61,654 nucleotides of DNA from Phycisphaerales bacterium. GTDB taxonomy: Bacteria > Planctomycetota > Phycisphaerae > Phycisphaerales > UBA1924. Below the pieces are notes generated by a model. The model did not search any database and had not been told where the DNA came from. It saw only the letters and a list, made by a program, of their open reading frames with translations. Shown here piece by piece: positions 24,644-34,336 of this stretch; positions within the stretch are counted from its first letter, which is position 1; every line of letters starts with the position of its first letter. A program made the translations under genes and the position numbers. The stretch lies in the NCBI GenBank assembly GCA_022843545.1, contig JALHNL010000009.1, forward strand, positions 1-61,654. The letters run 5' to 3'.

Positions 24644-25624
24644 TCAGCACCCTTCGCCGAACGCGTTCACGAACGCGATGATGTCGTCCACCGTCAACTC
24701 CCCGTCGGGCCCCGCGCCGGTGTTGCCGATGTCCGTCACGTCCGACCGGTTGCACGGCGCCGCGCCGGGGCAGCCCGCCGCCTCGCCGAAGGTGTTCACG
24801 AACGCGATGATGTCATCGACCGTGAGCTGGTTGTCGGGCCCCGCGCCGGTGTCGCCGATGTCCGTGACATCCGCCAGGCTGCACGCCGACCCCGGGCACT
24901 GATCCGGCAGCCACACCAGCCCCAGCACGTTGCCGCTGCCCATGGAGCCGATCGCCGTCGCGGCGCCCGTGTCGGGGTTGATGGTGTACAGCGTGTCCGT
25001 CGAATTGTCCGCCATGTAGATCTGCCCGTCCGCCGGGCAATAGGCCAGGCCGTTGGGATTCGTGCTGATGGGCGTTCCGCCCAGCACGCCGATGAGCGTC
25101 GCCGCCCCCGTGTCCAGGTTCACCGAGTAGAACGAATCCGTGGCGCTGCTGGTCGCGTACATCACGTTCCGCACCGGGTGATACACAAGGTTGAAGAACG
25201 ACGTCCCCGCGCCCGACGCGCCGATCAGCGTGGCGAAGCCCGTCGTCGGATCAACACGGTAAAGGCTGCCCGAAGAGCCGCCGTACAGCGTGCCCGTGGT
25301 CGGGTCGATCTCCAGCCCGTGCATCACGATCGTGGCGTTCCCGAAGAACCCCACCAGAGTCAGCACGCCGGTGCTCGGGTCCATGGTGTACAGATTGTCT
25401 CCGCTGGAGTCAGCGGCATACAGCGTGCCCGTGCGGCAGTCATACGCCAACCCCGCCGCGATCGGTGCCGTCAGGCTGATCGTGCCCAGCGAGGTCTTGG
25501 CCCCCGTGGCGCGATCAACCTGATAGAACTGATCGTTAGAATCCGTCGCGATCAGTCGCCCTTGGGCGAAGCACGAGGAAGCCAGGGCCTGCAGGCCGAT
25601 GCACACGATGATTCCGCTGCGCAT
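24644..25624 (-). CDS. Secreted beta-propeller-like protein with tandem dockerin-like tail
   Basis: This 326-residue protein has a signal peptide (MRSGIIVCIGLQALASSCFA) and repeated blades of the form LYxVDPxTGxATLIG (RLIATDSNDQFYQVDRATGA; LYTMDPSTGVLTLVG; LYTINPDTGAATAIG), typical of a beta-propeller. The last 80 residues are two copies of a cysteine-bounded dockerin-like unit (DVTDIGDTGAGPDNQLTVDD and DVTDIGNTGAGPDGELTVDD, each followed by IIAFVN). Its start has GGGAG eight bases upstream. It is the first of three neighbouring minus-strand genes carrying the same tail, and is probably exported and anchored through it. Confidence 0.8.
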   Translation of the reverse strand: MRSGIIVCIGLQALASSCFAQGRLIATDSNDQFYQVDRATGAKTSLGTISLTAPIAAGLAYDCRTGTLYAADSSGDNLYTMDPSTGVLTLVGFFGNATIVMHGLEIDPTTGTLYGGSSGSLYRVDPTTGFATLIGASGAGTSFFNLVYHPVRNVMYATSSATDSFYSVNLDTGAATLIGVLGGTPISTNPNGLAYCPADGQIYMADNSTDTLYTINPDTGAATAIGSMGSGNVLGLVWLPDQCPGSACSLADVTDIGDTGAGPDNQLTVDDIIAFVNTFGEAAGCPGAAPCNRSDVTDIGNTGAGPDGELTVDDIIAFVNAFGEGC

Positions 25625-25792
25625 GAGATGCTCCCAAGGGTGGGTGATCCCAGAGTACACGAAGGACCGCCAACGTCAACACCAAAGCGAAGGGATAAGC
25701 CCGATCCTCGCGTCCTGCGATCCCCCCTCAGCCCGCGCACGGGATCTGGTAGTACCCCGCCACCGCCGTGCACTCGCCCCGGAGGGCCCAAA

Positions 25793-25822
25793 ACGACCGC
25801 GGCCCGCGGATATGGCGGTCGT
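25793..25822 (-). terminator. Terminator of the propeller/di-heme gene
   Basis: Stem ACGACCGC / GCGGTCGT (8 bp) with a 14-base GC-rich loop sits 10 bases after the stop at 25833. On the minus strand it is followed by TTTTGGG. Part of it lies in the repeat shared with 28924-29202. Confidence 0.5.
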
Positions 25823-26077
25823 CAGAGCCGGCTTACGGGCAGCCGTCGCTGAAGGAGTTGAAGTAGGCGATGATGTCGTCCACGGTCAGCTCGCCGTCAG
25901 CGCCGGCGCCGGTGTCACCGATATCGGTGATGTCGGCGCGGTTGCACGGGGCGGTGCCCGGGCAATCGATTCCGTCGCTGAAGGTGTTGATGAACGCGAT
26001 CACGTCGTCCACCGTGAGCTGGCCGTCCGGGCCGGCGCCGGTGTCACCGATGTCGGTGATGTCGGCGCGGTTGCACG
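25799..26077. repeat. 279-bp repeat, copy A (dockerin-like tail, stop, terminator half)
   Basis: This segment aligns without gaps to 28924-29202 (offset 3125). By eye there are about ten mismatches, mostly in the half nearest the stop codon. It covers both dockerin-like units, the stop codon and half of the terminator of the 25833-28811 gene. Confidence 0.85.
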
Positions 26078-28811
26078 ACGTGGGAGCCGGGATGTCGCAC
26101 ACCACGCCCTCGTCGCCGTCCAGGCAGCCATCCAGGTCCTCGTCGATGCCGATGCGCGTCTCGGAGCCCTTGGGCACCACGGTGAAGGTGACCTCCGTCC
26201 CCGCGGCCGCGCCGCCGGTGAGCGTCGCGGTGGTCACCGCCGACTCCGCCGCGCGGTCGGTCTGCCACAGCCCGCCGCCGCTGTAGCGATACCCGCGCTG
26301 CACACCAGCACGCCGCCCGTTCGCCACCAGACCGACCTTGTTCGCGTTCGCGATCGAGATCATGCTGTTGAGCAGATTGGTCGAAGCCGCGGGCGCCGGC
26401 GTCACGTCAAACGTCACCTGAGCCCCCACCGCCGCGTGTGTGTCGTTGCTGGGCACCCCGGGCGGCTCCAGTATGTTCGTCGTGCTGCCCTGCGGCAGGT
26501 CCGAACCCGAGAACGACAGCATGAACGCCACCAGGTCCGCAGTCTCCTGGTCGCTTGCCACGGTGAAAACGGGCTCATTGAGGAACCGCGCCAGCGAGTC
26601 GACCGACCCGTCGTGCAGGAAGCCGAACCCGCCGTGCGAGACCGTCTGCTGCATGGTGAACTTCGTCTTTCGCTCCATGTTCCGCAAATGCGGCACCTTC
26701 ATCGACACATTCGTCGAGCCGTCGGTGCTCACCAGCATCAGGTGCCGCTGACCCAGCGGCCCCGGCGGGATCGGCACCAGCGTCGCGCCGCTCAGCGTGT
26801 AGTCCGTCCCCGCGCCGGTCGGCAGCGTGTGGCACGTCACACACGCCAGAGCCCCACCGTCCAATCGACGCGTCGTGCTGCGGTACAGGCTCAAGCCCGT
26901 CACCGCATTGCCGGTGGGCAAAGGCTGGCCACCGTTCCCGAACCGCCCCGAACGCAGTTGCCCGGGCATCGCCAGCGCCGTGGGCAGTCCGTTCGTGAAC
27001 GTCCGATTGGGGTTCGGCGGGAAGTAGATTGTCGCGACAAAGTTCTCAAACTCCTGCATCTCCGCCCCCGTCAGCACCGCATCATCCCCCTGCAGACCCA
27101 CGAACGCGCTGTTGAACGACTCCAGACCCTGCTTATCGCCACGCCAATGGTGCGGCTCCTTCCCGATGATGTCCTGGAACGTCTGCGTCGTCATCGGACC
27201 CTTCATCGGGTGGAAGGGTTGGAAAGGCGTCCCCGCCGTCACGCCCGCGTTCAGGTTGTTCCCGATCACCGGGATGATCCCGCCCGACGGGTCACCCAGA
27301 TCCCAGCCCAGCCGGTCCATCTTCCCGTCAACGTGGCACGACGCGCACGACGCCTGCCCCAGCCCCGAGGTCTTGATCGTGTCGTAGAAGTGCGTCCGTC
27401 CGGTGTTGATCAACGCGGGCGTCGGGTCAAAGAACCCCACCCGTGCCAGTTCGATCTCGCTGCCCAGGTCCACCACCGAGATGTTCTTCTCAAAGCGGTT
27501 GAGCACATACATCCTCCCCCGCGCCTCGTCCAGCGCGATCGCGCACGCGCCCTTGCCCACTGTGATCGCCGGCGACAGCCCGGCCCGCGCCCCGGCGGTG
27601 CTGATCACCACCACGTTGTTGGAGCCCATCCCCGCCACGTACCCCTTGGTGCCCGCCGCGTTCCACACGATCGACCGCGGATCACCCACCGACTTGGCCC
27701 GCTCGCTCGCCGCCACCGTCGAAGTCGCGTACGTCAAGTGAGGGTTCAGGTCGACGCGGTTCACAGTCGCCGGTGTCGCCGGCGAGAATGACCCCATCAT
27801 CACGCGCACGAACCGCCCGCTCAGGTTCGGCTCGAAGCGAACCTCGTTGGTCGCATCGGTGCCCACCACCGTCACCGCGCCAGTCGCCGGGTTCACGCTG
27901 ATCCCCATGCACAGGTTCATCAGCCCGCGCGCGTAACTCACCGACAGCGTCCCCGCGTTGATGATCGCCACGTCACGATCCGGCATGTCCCAGCCCACCA
28001 CCCGACCGCTGGAAGCCGCCTGGGCCCCCGACACCAGCGCCGTCCAGTTCCCGTTGTTGTCGTCCATCCACTGCCCCGCCGCGTTCTTCTTCACGATCAG
28101 CCCCACCGCGATCGCCGGCAGGTTCGCCGGGCTGATGGGCGGAAAGAACCCCGCCCCGCTGTTGGGCGGCGGGTTCTGCCCGCCGTAGGGTCCCGACGGG
28201 TTGCTCACCACGTTGGGCGGGAAGCCGCCCGCGCCCATGGTCAAACCCCCACCCAGCACCGTGCTGGCGTTGCCGGAATGGAAGATCGCCGCATACACCG
28301 TCGCGCCGTCGGGGCTCACCGCCAGCGCACGCGGGTCGTTCGCGTCGATCGCAATGTTCGTGGGCGCCGCCGCCAGGTTCGTCGGGTTGAAGACCTGAAC
28401 CACCCCGCCCTGCCCGCACGACACGAACGCCCGCTGCGGCGTCCCGGCGAACACCACGTCCCAGGGCTCGTCCGCCGTCTTCAGCGTCGCCTTCACGTTC
28501 CGTGTCGTCACGTCGATCACGCTGATCGAGTCCGAGATCGTGTTCACCACCCACAGTTCCGTCGCCGTCCGCGCACGCACGCTCGTCGGATCAAGCCCCA
28601 CGGGAATCGAGGCGAATTTCACCGGCCGCCCCGTCGAGAGGCCAAACAGTTCCACCCGGTTGTTGGGGAGGTTGGCCAGCGCGAGCGTCCCCCCGCCCGG
28701 CAGGACCTCCAGAGGATGCACCGGCGCGTTCTCCCAGTTCACGAACGAGCCCTGCCCCAGAGCCGACGAGGCCGTCGCCAGAGCCAAACAGCACACCAGG
28801 GAGTAACGCAT
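25833..28811 (-). CDS. Secreted beta-propeller/di-heme cytochrome protein with tandem dockerin-like tail
   Basis: This 992-residue protein has a signal peptide (MRYSLVCCLALATASSALG), then a YncE-like propeller (about residues 25-460; SISVIDVTTRNVKATL, ALAVSPDGATVYAAI, ISVVDLGSEIELARVGF). Two c-type heme motifs follow: CASCH at 489-493 and CVTCH at 657-661. The segment VPHLRNMERKTKFTMQQT, then FLHDGSVDSLARFL, is typical of MauG/di-heme peroxidase relatives. The last 80 residues are two dockerin-like units. A role in extracytoplasmic redox chemistry is likely, but the substrate is unknown. AAGGAG lies six bases before the ATG. Confidence 0.85.
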   Translation of the reverse strand: MRYSLVCCLALATASSALGQGSFVNWENAPVHPLEVLPGGGTLALANLPNNRVELFGLSTGRPVKFASIPVGLDPTSVRARTATELWVVNTISDSISVIDVTTRNVKATLKTADEPWDVVFAGTPQRAFVSCGQGGVVQVFNPTNLAAAPTNIAIDANDPRALAVSPDGATVYAAIFHSGNASTVLGGGLTMGAGGFPPNVVSNPSGPYGGQNPPPNSGAGFFPPISPANLPAIAVGLIVKKNAAGQWMDDNNGNWTALVSGAQAASSGRVVGWDMPDRDVAIINAGTLSVSYARGLMNLCMGISVNPATGAVTVVGTDATNEVRFEPNLSGRFVRVMMGSFSPATPATVNRVDLNPHLTYATSTVAASERAKSVGDPRSIVWNAAGTKGYVAGMGSNNVVVISTAGARAGLSPAITVGKGACAIALDEARGRMYVLNRFEKNISVVDLGSEIELARVGFFDPTPALINTGRTHFYDTIKTSGLGQASCASCHVDGKMDRLGWDLGDPSGGIIPVIGNNLNAGVTAGTPFQPFHPMKGPMTTQTFQDIIGKEPHHWRGDKQGLESFNSAFVGLQGDDAVLTGAEMQEFENFVATIYFPPNPNRTFTNGLPTALAMPGQLRSGRFGNGGQPLPTGNAVTGLSLYRSTTRRLDGGALACVTCHTLPTGAGTDYTLSGATLVPIPPGPLGQRHLMLVSTDGSTNVSMKVPHLRNMERKTKFTMQQTVSHGGFGFLHDGSVDSLARFLNEPVFTVASDQETADLVAFMLSFSGSDLPQGSTTNILEPPGVPSNDTHAAVGAQVTFDVTPAPAASTNLLNSMISIANANKVGLVANGRRAGVQRGYRYSGGGLWQTDRAAESAVTTATLTGGAAAGTEVTFTVVPKGSETRIGIDEDLDGCLDGDEGVVCDIPAPTSCNRADITDIGDTGAGPDGQLTVDDVIAFINTFSDGIDCPGTAPCNRADITDIGDTGAGADGELTVDDIIAYFNSFSDGCP

Positions 28812-28895
28812 GAGTGCTCCTTCCAAAGCCGCCCTTCAGACTACCCCGAGCGTGCGAGTGCGCCAAGCCGGCGCAATTCAAACCATCCAAAACGA

Positions 28896-28934
28896 CCGCG
28901 GGCCGCGACGACCATTTGGTCGTGCGGCCCGCGG
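28896..28934 (-). terminator. Long-stem terminator of the PPC-domain gene
   Basis: A near-continuous stem of 17 bp (CCGCGGGCCGC / GCGGCCCGCGG plus inner ACGACC / GGTCGT, one bulged G) with an ATTT loop lies 23 bases past the stop at 28958. Minus-strand continuation is TCGTTTTGG. Confidence 0.6.
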
Positions 28935-29202
28935 ATATGGCGGTCGTCAGAGACGGCTTACAGGCAGCCGTCGCTGAAGGAGTTGAAGTAGGCGATGATG
29001 TCGTCGACGCTCAACTGGCCGTCAGCGCCCGCGCCCGTGTCACCGATGTCGGTGATGTCGGCGCGGTTGCACGGGGCGGTGCCCGGGCAATCGATGCCGT
29101 CGCTGAAGGTGTTGATGAACGCGATCACGTCGTCCACCGTGAGCTGGCCGTCCGGGCCGGCGCCGGTGTCACCGATGTCGGTGATGTCGGCGCGGTTGCA
29201 CG
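28924..29202. repeat. 279-bp repeat, copy B (dockerin-like tail, stop, terminator half)
   Basis: Gapless counterpart of 25799-26077 at the end of the 28958-30991 gene. Identity extends from the second arm of the terminator through the stop codon and both dockerin-like units and then ends abruptly where the protein bodies diverge. Confidence 0.85.
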
Positions 29203-30991
29203 CCGCCGGCACCGTCGGGACCGTCAGGCCGCCGACCGTCAGGCCCGTGCCCGTGCCGGGCTTGAAGAACGTCAGATCGGCGCTGCCGCTGGTGGGCGGA
29301 ACGTCGGTGGTGAAGCCGAAGGAGTACACCGTGCCCCAGCGCAGAGCGTTGGCGTTCACGTTCTGAGCGAAGGTCTCGCTCGAGAAGGTCAGCTTGCCGC
29401 TGCCCTTGGTCGTCGTCCAAGCGGCGTTGCTGTAGGGCTCACCAGAGTGGTAAGCCGGAGCCCGGAACGTGATGTCCGTCGGCATCGAAGCCGCATCCGG
29501 GAACGGGATGCTGAACGCCTGCGCCGCGCGGTCGGAGTTCAGATTTTGAACCGCGTACTCGTACCGATACAGGCCCCCGCCCAGGCTGCCCACGCGCACG
29601 CCCACGATGTACCGGCTGCGGACGAACGTCGTGCCCGCCGGATACTGCGGACCCCACGTCGTCGGATCGCGATAGCCCGTAGCCGGGTTCGCCGCGTCGT
29701 CATGGTCGGCGTTCACCAGCGTCACCGCCGGGTCGGCCGCCTTCCACGCCCGGATGCCCTCGGAGCCCACCACGGTGTTGCCCACGAACGGCACGCTCGA
29801 GCCCCCGAAAGACGCCGAGATCTCGCGATACGAGGCGTTGTTCAGGGCGTTGATCGCCACGGTCTGGCCGGGGCGGACGAACTGAGCGTCGTCGGCGGTG
29901 ATGTACTGACCTTCGACGAAGAAGCGGCTGGAGCCCGTGGCGCCGGCCGGGGTGGCCAAGTCGGCCACGGCCACTTGCAGTCGCCCGCGGGTGTTGGTGT
30001 CACCGGAGTTGTTGCCCTTCACGAAGGGCGAGGTGCCCAGCGTGGCATTCACGATGTTCTTGGCGCCCAGGCCGCCCTGGCTGCCGTTCAGGCTGCCGCT
30101 GTACGTGTCCGAGCAGTTGACGCCCAGCACGTCACCGTTCATGTCGAACATGCCGCCGGTCGAGAAGCGCCAGATGTTGTCACCGTTCACCGCGCAGCCG
30201 CCGCAGCCCGGCGAGTTCGTCGAGACGAACCCGTGCTTCAGCCACGACTGACCGATGTGCTCGAACCGCGAGTACGTCCCGTAGTTCGTGTAGCGGAACA
30301 TGTTCTGCCCGATCACCGGGTGCTGCGTCGCGTCAAAGTCCGGCAGGTACGCCGTGCTGTCGACCCAGATCACCGGGTAGTCACCGGGGTTGCAGGACGT
30401 GGTGCCCACCGAGAACGCGCGGACGGTGCCCGCCGTGTTCAGGCCCCAGTTCGGCACGTCGGTGATGACCGCCGTGATCACGTCAGGCCCGATCGTCGGG
30501 TTGGGCGCGGGAGCCGGAGGCTGGTGCGTCACCGTGAGCGAGAAGGCGCCCGTGCTGCCGTTCCAGCCCGACACGCGGATGCGGTACGTCGTGCCCGCCA
30601 CCGCGCTGATCGACACGTTCGAGAAATTCCCGCACGAGTCGTCCACGCAGTTGATGTTCGTGCCCGGGCACGCGCCGGCGCCCGTGCGGAAGCTCACCAC
30701 CGAGTCGAACGTGCCCGTCGAAGCGCACGTGCTCGCCGTCAGGATGCCGTTCGCCGGCGCCACCACCGTGTACCACACGTCGGGCGTCGCGTTCGACGAA
30801 CCGCAGTTGCCCGAGTTGCTGTCGTTGGTCGCCGCGACCGTGGTCCCCGAGACCGTCACCGACCCGTTGGCCGCGACCACCAGCGCCTGGGCGCTGCTGC
30901 ACGCGTTGTTCGCCGGTTGAGCAAAGGCCTGCCCGGTGATGCCGAGCAACGTGGCCGTACTGACGGCACCCAGCCGCTTCTTCCAGTTCAT
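28958..30991 (-). CDS. Secreted PPC-domain protein with tandem dockerin-like tail
   Basis: This 677-residue protein has a signal peptide (MNWKKRLGAVSTATLLGITG, cleaved after AFA) and an N-terminal PPC-type beta domain at about residues 26-155 (CGSSNATPDVWYTVVAPANG; VAGTTYRIRVSGWNGSTGAF). A Gly/Asn-rich body of about 440 residues follows, with no recognised catalytic site. The final 80 residues are two dockerin-like units nearly identical to those of the next gene. GGAGGG lies six bases upstream of the ATG. PPC domains usually accompany secreted hydrolases, but no hydrolase domain is visible. Confidence 0.75.
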   Translation of the reverse strand: MNWKKRLGAVSTATLLGITGQAFAQPANNACSSAQALVVAANGSVTVSGTTVAATNDSNSGNCGSSNATPDVWYTVVAPANGILTASTCASTGTFDSVVSFRTGAGACPGTNINCVDDSCGNFSNVSISAVAGTTYRIRVSGWNGSTGAFSLTVTHQPPAPAPNPTIGPDVITAVITDVPNWGLNTAGTVRAFSVGTTSCNPGDYPVIWVDSTAYLPDFDATQHPVIGQNMFRYTNYGTYSRFEHIGQSWLKHGFVSTNSPGCGGCAVNGDNIWRFSTGGMFDMNGDVLGVNCSDTYSGSLNGSQGGLGAKNIVNATLGTSPFVKGNNSGDTNTRGRLQVAVADLATPAGATGSSRFFVEGQYITADDAQFVRPGQTVAINALNNASYREISASFGGSSVPFVGNTVVGSEGIRAWKAADPAVTLVNADHDDAANPATGYRDPTTWGPQYPAGTTFVRSRYIVGVRVGSLGGGLYRYEYAVQNLNSDRAAQAFSIPFPDAASMPTDITFRAPAYHSGEPYSNAAWTTTKGSGKLTFSSETFAQNVNANALRWGTVYSFGFTTDVPPTSGSADLTFFKPGTGTGLTVGGLTVPTVPAACNRADITDIGDTGAGPDGQLTVDDVIAFINTFSDGIDCPGTAPCNRADITDIGDTGAGADGQLSVDDIIAYFNSFSDGCL

Positions 30992-31236
30992 ACCGTTCCC
31001 TCCGTTTGGTCGAACGACCGTTCCCGATGATGAGTCCAGCGCCGAGCAGAATTGTTCGGCGCGCCGTCTCCCACGTTCCCTGAGTATGCCCTCAGCGCAG
31101 ACCGCAGGCCAGCAAACCTGATTCGGCTGTCCAGATTATCCGGTTCCCCAATCTGCACCGATCAGGTCCCTTGCAGAATAATCACCCCGGATGTGGGGTA
31201 TGGCCCCGTCCTAACGGGCCCCACGCCGCCTCGCCG

Positions 31237-33411
31237 TTACTTCGTATCCCCGGCCCCCGCCCCCATCGCCCCCGACAGGCCGGGAACGTTTTGAACGCCT
31301 TCGGGCACCGAGATCGAACTCCCCTTGAAGTCGTCCCCGATCGGCTCAAACCGCCCCCCCAGATTCTGAGCCAGGAACGCCTCCACCACCGCGTTGAAGC
31401 TCATCCGGTTCTCCGGACGGGCAAACCCGTGCCCCTCGTCCGGATACAGCACGTACGTCACCGGGATGTTCTTCTTCTTCATCGCCGCCACGATCTGATC
31501 CGACTCGCTCTGCTTCACCCGTGGGTCGTTCGCCCCCTGCCCGATCAAGAGCGGCTTCTTGATCCGGTCCACGAAGTTCAGCGGCGACCGGCTCTCCAGG
31601 AACTTCCGCCCTTCCTCCGTCCGGTGGTCCCCGATCCGCGTCGTGAACATCGTGATCATCGGCTGCCAGTGCGGCGGGATCGTGTTCAGCAGCGTGATGA
31701 TGTTCGACGGGCCCACCACGCTGATCGCGCACGCGAACACATCAGGCGTAAAGGTCGCCCCCACCAGCGCGGCGTACCCGCCGTATGACCCGCCCATGAT
31801 CGCCACCTTGCTCTTGTCCGCGATGCCCTCCGCGACCGCCCAGTTCACCGCGTCGATCAGGTCATCGTGCATCTTCCCGGCCCACTCGCCATTGCCCGCG
31901 TTCAGGAAGTTCTTCCCGAAGCCCGTGGACCCGCGGAAGTTCACCGCCAGCACCGCGTACCCCCGGTTGGCCAGCCACTGCGCGCTCGGGTCAAACCCCC
32001 ACGAGTCCCGCGCCCACGGGCCGCCGTGAACATCCAGCACCAGCGGCACCGGCTTCTTGGCCACCACCCGCCCGTCCTTGAGCTCATACGACCCGCGCGG
32101 CATCACCAGGTAACTCACCAGGTCCATCCCGTCGCGAGACTTGATCACCACCGGGTGCATCTTCGTCAGCGGCAGGCTCTCCTGCGCCTTGTTGCTCGTG
32201 AACAGGAACGTGGCCTCCCCGGGCGTGCCACGCTGCGCGGGCTCGCGATCCACGTCCACCCGCGAGTACACATAAAACCGCGTCGGGCCGTTATCCATCG
32301 AGTACGACACCGTCCACGTCCGGTCGTCCTGCGAGCGGCTGGTGATCTGGATGTCCCCGTCAGCCACGCCGCGCAAGAGCGCCAGGTCCGGCTTGATCGA
32401 CTCGTCCAGAACCGTCCATTCCGGCCGCAGGTAGTTGAACCCCACCGCCTGCAGCGCGCCGGTCACGGGATGAACGATCGCCCCCGCCGCATCGGCCTTG
32501 TCGTTGCTCGCCAGCACGCTCTGCGTGCGCGTGCGCAGGTCCCACGCCGTCATCGCCGCGGTGTTCCGCCCGCGCGAGTCGGTCATGAACAGCACCTGCC
32601 CGTTCTTGTCAAAGCCCATGGGCGAGGTCGTGTTCATGTCCTCCGCGCCGATCGTGACGAACGGCTCCCACTCCACCTTCCCGCCCTTCGCGTCCGCCAG
32701 CACCACGTCCGCCCCGCCGTCGGGCAGCATCTTGGTCGCCAGCCGGACGTTGAACTTGTCGTCCACGTCCATGCTCACGAACCCGTCCGTGTTCTCGTAC
32801 AGGCTCTTGAGTTCGCCCGTCCGGATGTTCAACCGGAACAGGTCGTGCAGGCGCGGGTCGCGCTTGTTCAGCCCCACCACCACTTCCTCAGGAAACTCCG
32901 CGCTCAGGTGCGTGATCCGGGCCGCCGGACGCAGCGGCTTGCCGCTGGGCAGCATGATGGGCTTGCCGTCGGGCCCGGCGATCTCGCTGAACGGGGTCAG
33001 GTCCTTGGTCTCTCCGCCGGGCGCCACGCCCACGCGGAAGACCTTCCAGTTCTCATCGCCGCCCTGATCCTGCAGATACAGGATGTCGCTGGAGGTGTAT
33101 GCCCAGAAGTACTGCCGGATGCCCCGCCCGCGGTCGCTCGTCACGGCCCGGGCCTCGCTGAGCTTGCCCACCGGCGCGACCCACACGTTCAGCACGCCGT
33201 CAACCGGCGCCAGCCACGACAGCATCTTCCCGTCCGGGCTCACCCTCACCGCGGCCCGCTCGGGGTTCCCGAACAGCACCTCGCGCGGGATGAGCGCGTC
33301 CGCGCCGGCCGAGGTCGAAGCGACACCCGCCGCCGGCTCCGAGGCCCAGGCCCCACCGGCGAAGAACGAGGCGGACGCGAGCGTAAACAGGGCGATTCGA
33401 TGAGCTCGCAT
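31237..33411 (-). CDS. S9 family prolyl oligopeptidase-type peptidase
   Basis: This 724-residue exported serine peptidase has a signal peptide (MRAHRIALFTLASASFFAGG), an N-terminal propeller domain that gates access, and a C-terminal alpha/beta hydrolase domain. The triad is readable: S542 in GGSYGGYAAL, D629 in GANDPRV, H661 in DEGHGFA. The oxyanion-region motif DVHGGPW and FRGSTGFGK are also present. Such enzymes cleave short peptides after Pro or other residues, here probably in the periplasm. The ATG at 33411 has GGAG five bases upstream; 12 further codons in frame upstream would disrupt the signal peptide. Confidence 0.93.
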   Translation of the reverse strand: MRAHRIALFTLASASFFAGGAWASEPAAGVASTSAGADALIPREVLFGNPERAAVRVSPDGKMLSWLAPVDGVLNVWVAPVGKLSEARAVTSDRGRGIRQYFWAYTSSDILYLQDQGGDENWKVFRVGVAPGGETKDLTPFSEIAGPDGKPIMLPSGKPLRPAARITHLSAEFPEEVVVGLNKRDPRLHDLFRLNIRTGELKSLYENTDGFVSMDVDDKFNVRLATKMLPDGGADVVLADAKGGKVEWEPFVTIGAEDMNTTSPMGFDKNGQVLFMTDSRGRNTAAMTAWDLRTRTQSVLASNDKADAAGAIVHPVTGALQAVGFNYLRPEWTVLDESIKPDLALLRGVADGDIQITSRSQDDRTWTVSYSMDNGPTRFYVYSRVDVDREPAQRGTPGEATFLFTSNKAQESLPLTKMHPVVIKSRDGMDLVSYLVMPRGSYELKDGRVVAKKPVPLVLDVHGGPWARDSWGFDPSAQWLANRGYAVLAVNFRGSTGFGKNFLNAGNGEWAGKMHDDLIDAVNWAVAEGIADKSKVAIMGGSYGGYAALVGATFTPDVFACAISVVGPSNIITLLNTIPPHWQPMITMFTTRIGDHRTEEGRKFLESRSPLNFVDRIKKPLLIGQGANDPRVKQSESDQIVAAMKKKNIPVTYVLYPDEGHGFARPENRMSFNAVVEAFLAQNLGGRFEPIGDDFKGSSISVPEGVQNVPGLSGAMGAGAGDTK

Positions 33412-33544
33412 GGATACTCCTGATCGGGGGTGAGGCCGATGGTACAACCGGGCAAGACGCCGGTTGCGGCAGCACCAGTTCGCCAGCGAAAGTGACGGCC
33501 CCTCGGGACGCCCCGGTCGTCTTTCGTCGCCGGTTCACTCTCGC

Positions 33545-34336
33545 CTACTTCTTCTCCCACTCCATGAACTTCCCTTCCGGAAGGTCGGCGACCAGCCGTC
33601 CATCGCGTAGTTCATACGCCTGCGTCAAACTGAACTCCTGGTCTCCTCGCCGCCCGAGCTTCGTGGTGATGTACACCCTGCCTTTATCGATGCGCCAGTT
33701 GATGGGCGTGGGATCAGTCTTTGGATGAACGCTTGAACGAATCGCCCCCGTTCCATCGGCGGCCAGCGTGATGCCGCCTTGGCCGCGATCGCCTTTGCCC
33801 TTCCACTCGCCGATCACAGCAAACGGCTCGATCGGCGCGAGCGCGGGGGCGGGCCGCAGCACGAGCCAAGGCGGACCGGGGAAGAGCCCCACGAGCAGCG
33901 AGCCGTCGCGTTTGATATTCGCTTGTCGTACGTCATCATGGTCTTGCAAACGGACCCACCCATCCTCGGACCAGTACCGTCCTTCCGCGACAAAGCCACC
34001 GAGCATCATCTCATACCGCCCGTCTTCGCGGGCGACGATGACGAATGTGTCATAGTGCAAACGGACTTCCTCGAGCGTCGGCGGCGGCAGCGGGTCCTTC
34101 TCCGGGACCCGGTGGCGCTGGTTGTACTCCACCGTCCGCTCGGCATCGATCCGCCACTCGCCGACAAACGCTCGCGCAAGTTCCTCGCTGGCAGTCCCGC
34201 TCGGGCCGGGCACGGCCACAGGTTCACCGGCTTTGGCCTTCTGGCCCGGCGACGAATCGGGGTTTGCACACCCGGCCATGAACCCCAGCGCCAACGCCCC
34301 CACAGCGCAAAGCACACATCTCCCTTTGAGAGCCAT
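33545..34336 (-). CDS. Lipoprotein of unknown function
   Basis: This 263-residue protein has a lipoprotein signal (VGALALGFMAGC). The body contains two similar beta segments, FVGEWRIDAERT early and VIGEWKGKGDRGQGG later, suggesting two related beta-barrel-like domains that monitor or bind small ligands; I do not recognise the family. An AAAGGAGG ribosome-binding site six bases before the ATG at 34336 fixes the start. It is divergent from the toxin-antitoxin operon, with 127 bases between starts. Confidence 0.65.
   Translation of the reverse strand: MALKGRCVLCAVGALALGFMAGCANPDSSPGQKAKAGEPVAVPGPSGTASEELARAFVGEWRIDAERTVEYNQRHRVPEKDPLPPPTLEEVRLHYDTFVIVAREDGRYEMMLGGFVAEGRYWSEDGWVRLQDHDDVRQANIKRDGSLLVGLFPGPPWLVLRPAPALAPIEPFAVIGEWKGKGDRGQGGITLAADGTGAIRSSVHPKTDPTPINWRIDKGRVYITTKLGRRGDQEFSLTQAYELRDGRLVADLPEGKFMEWEKK

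Noticed and set aside
28814-31030. 738-residue plus-strand frame opposite the PPC-domain and dockerin-tail genes
   Set aside because: The composition is Arg/Ala/Val/His-rich and featureless; the opposite strand has signal peptide, ribosome-binding site and recognisable domains.
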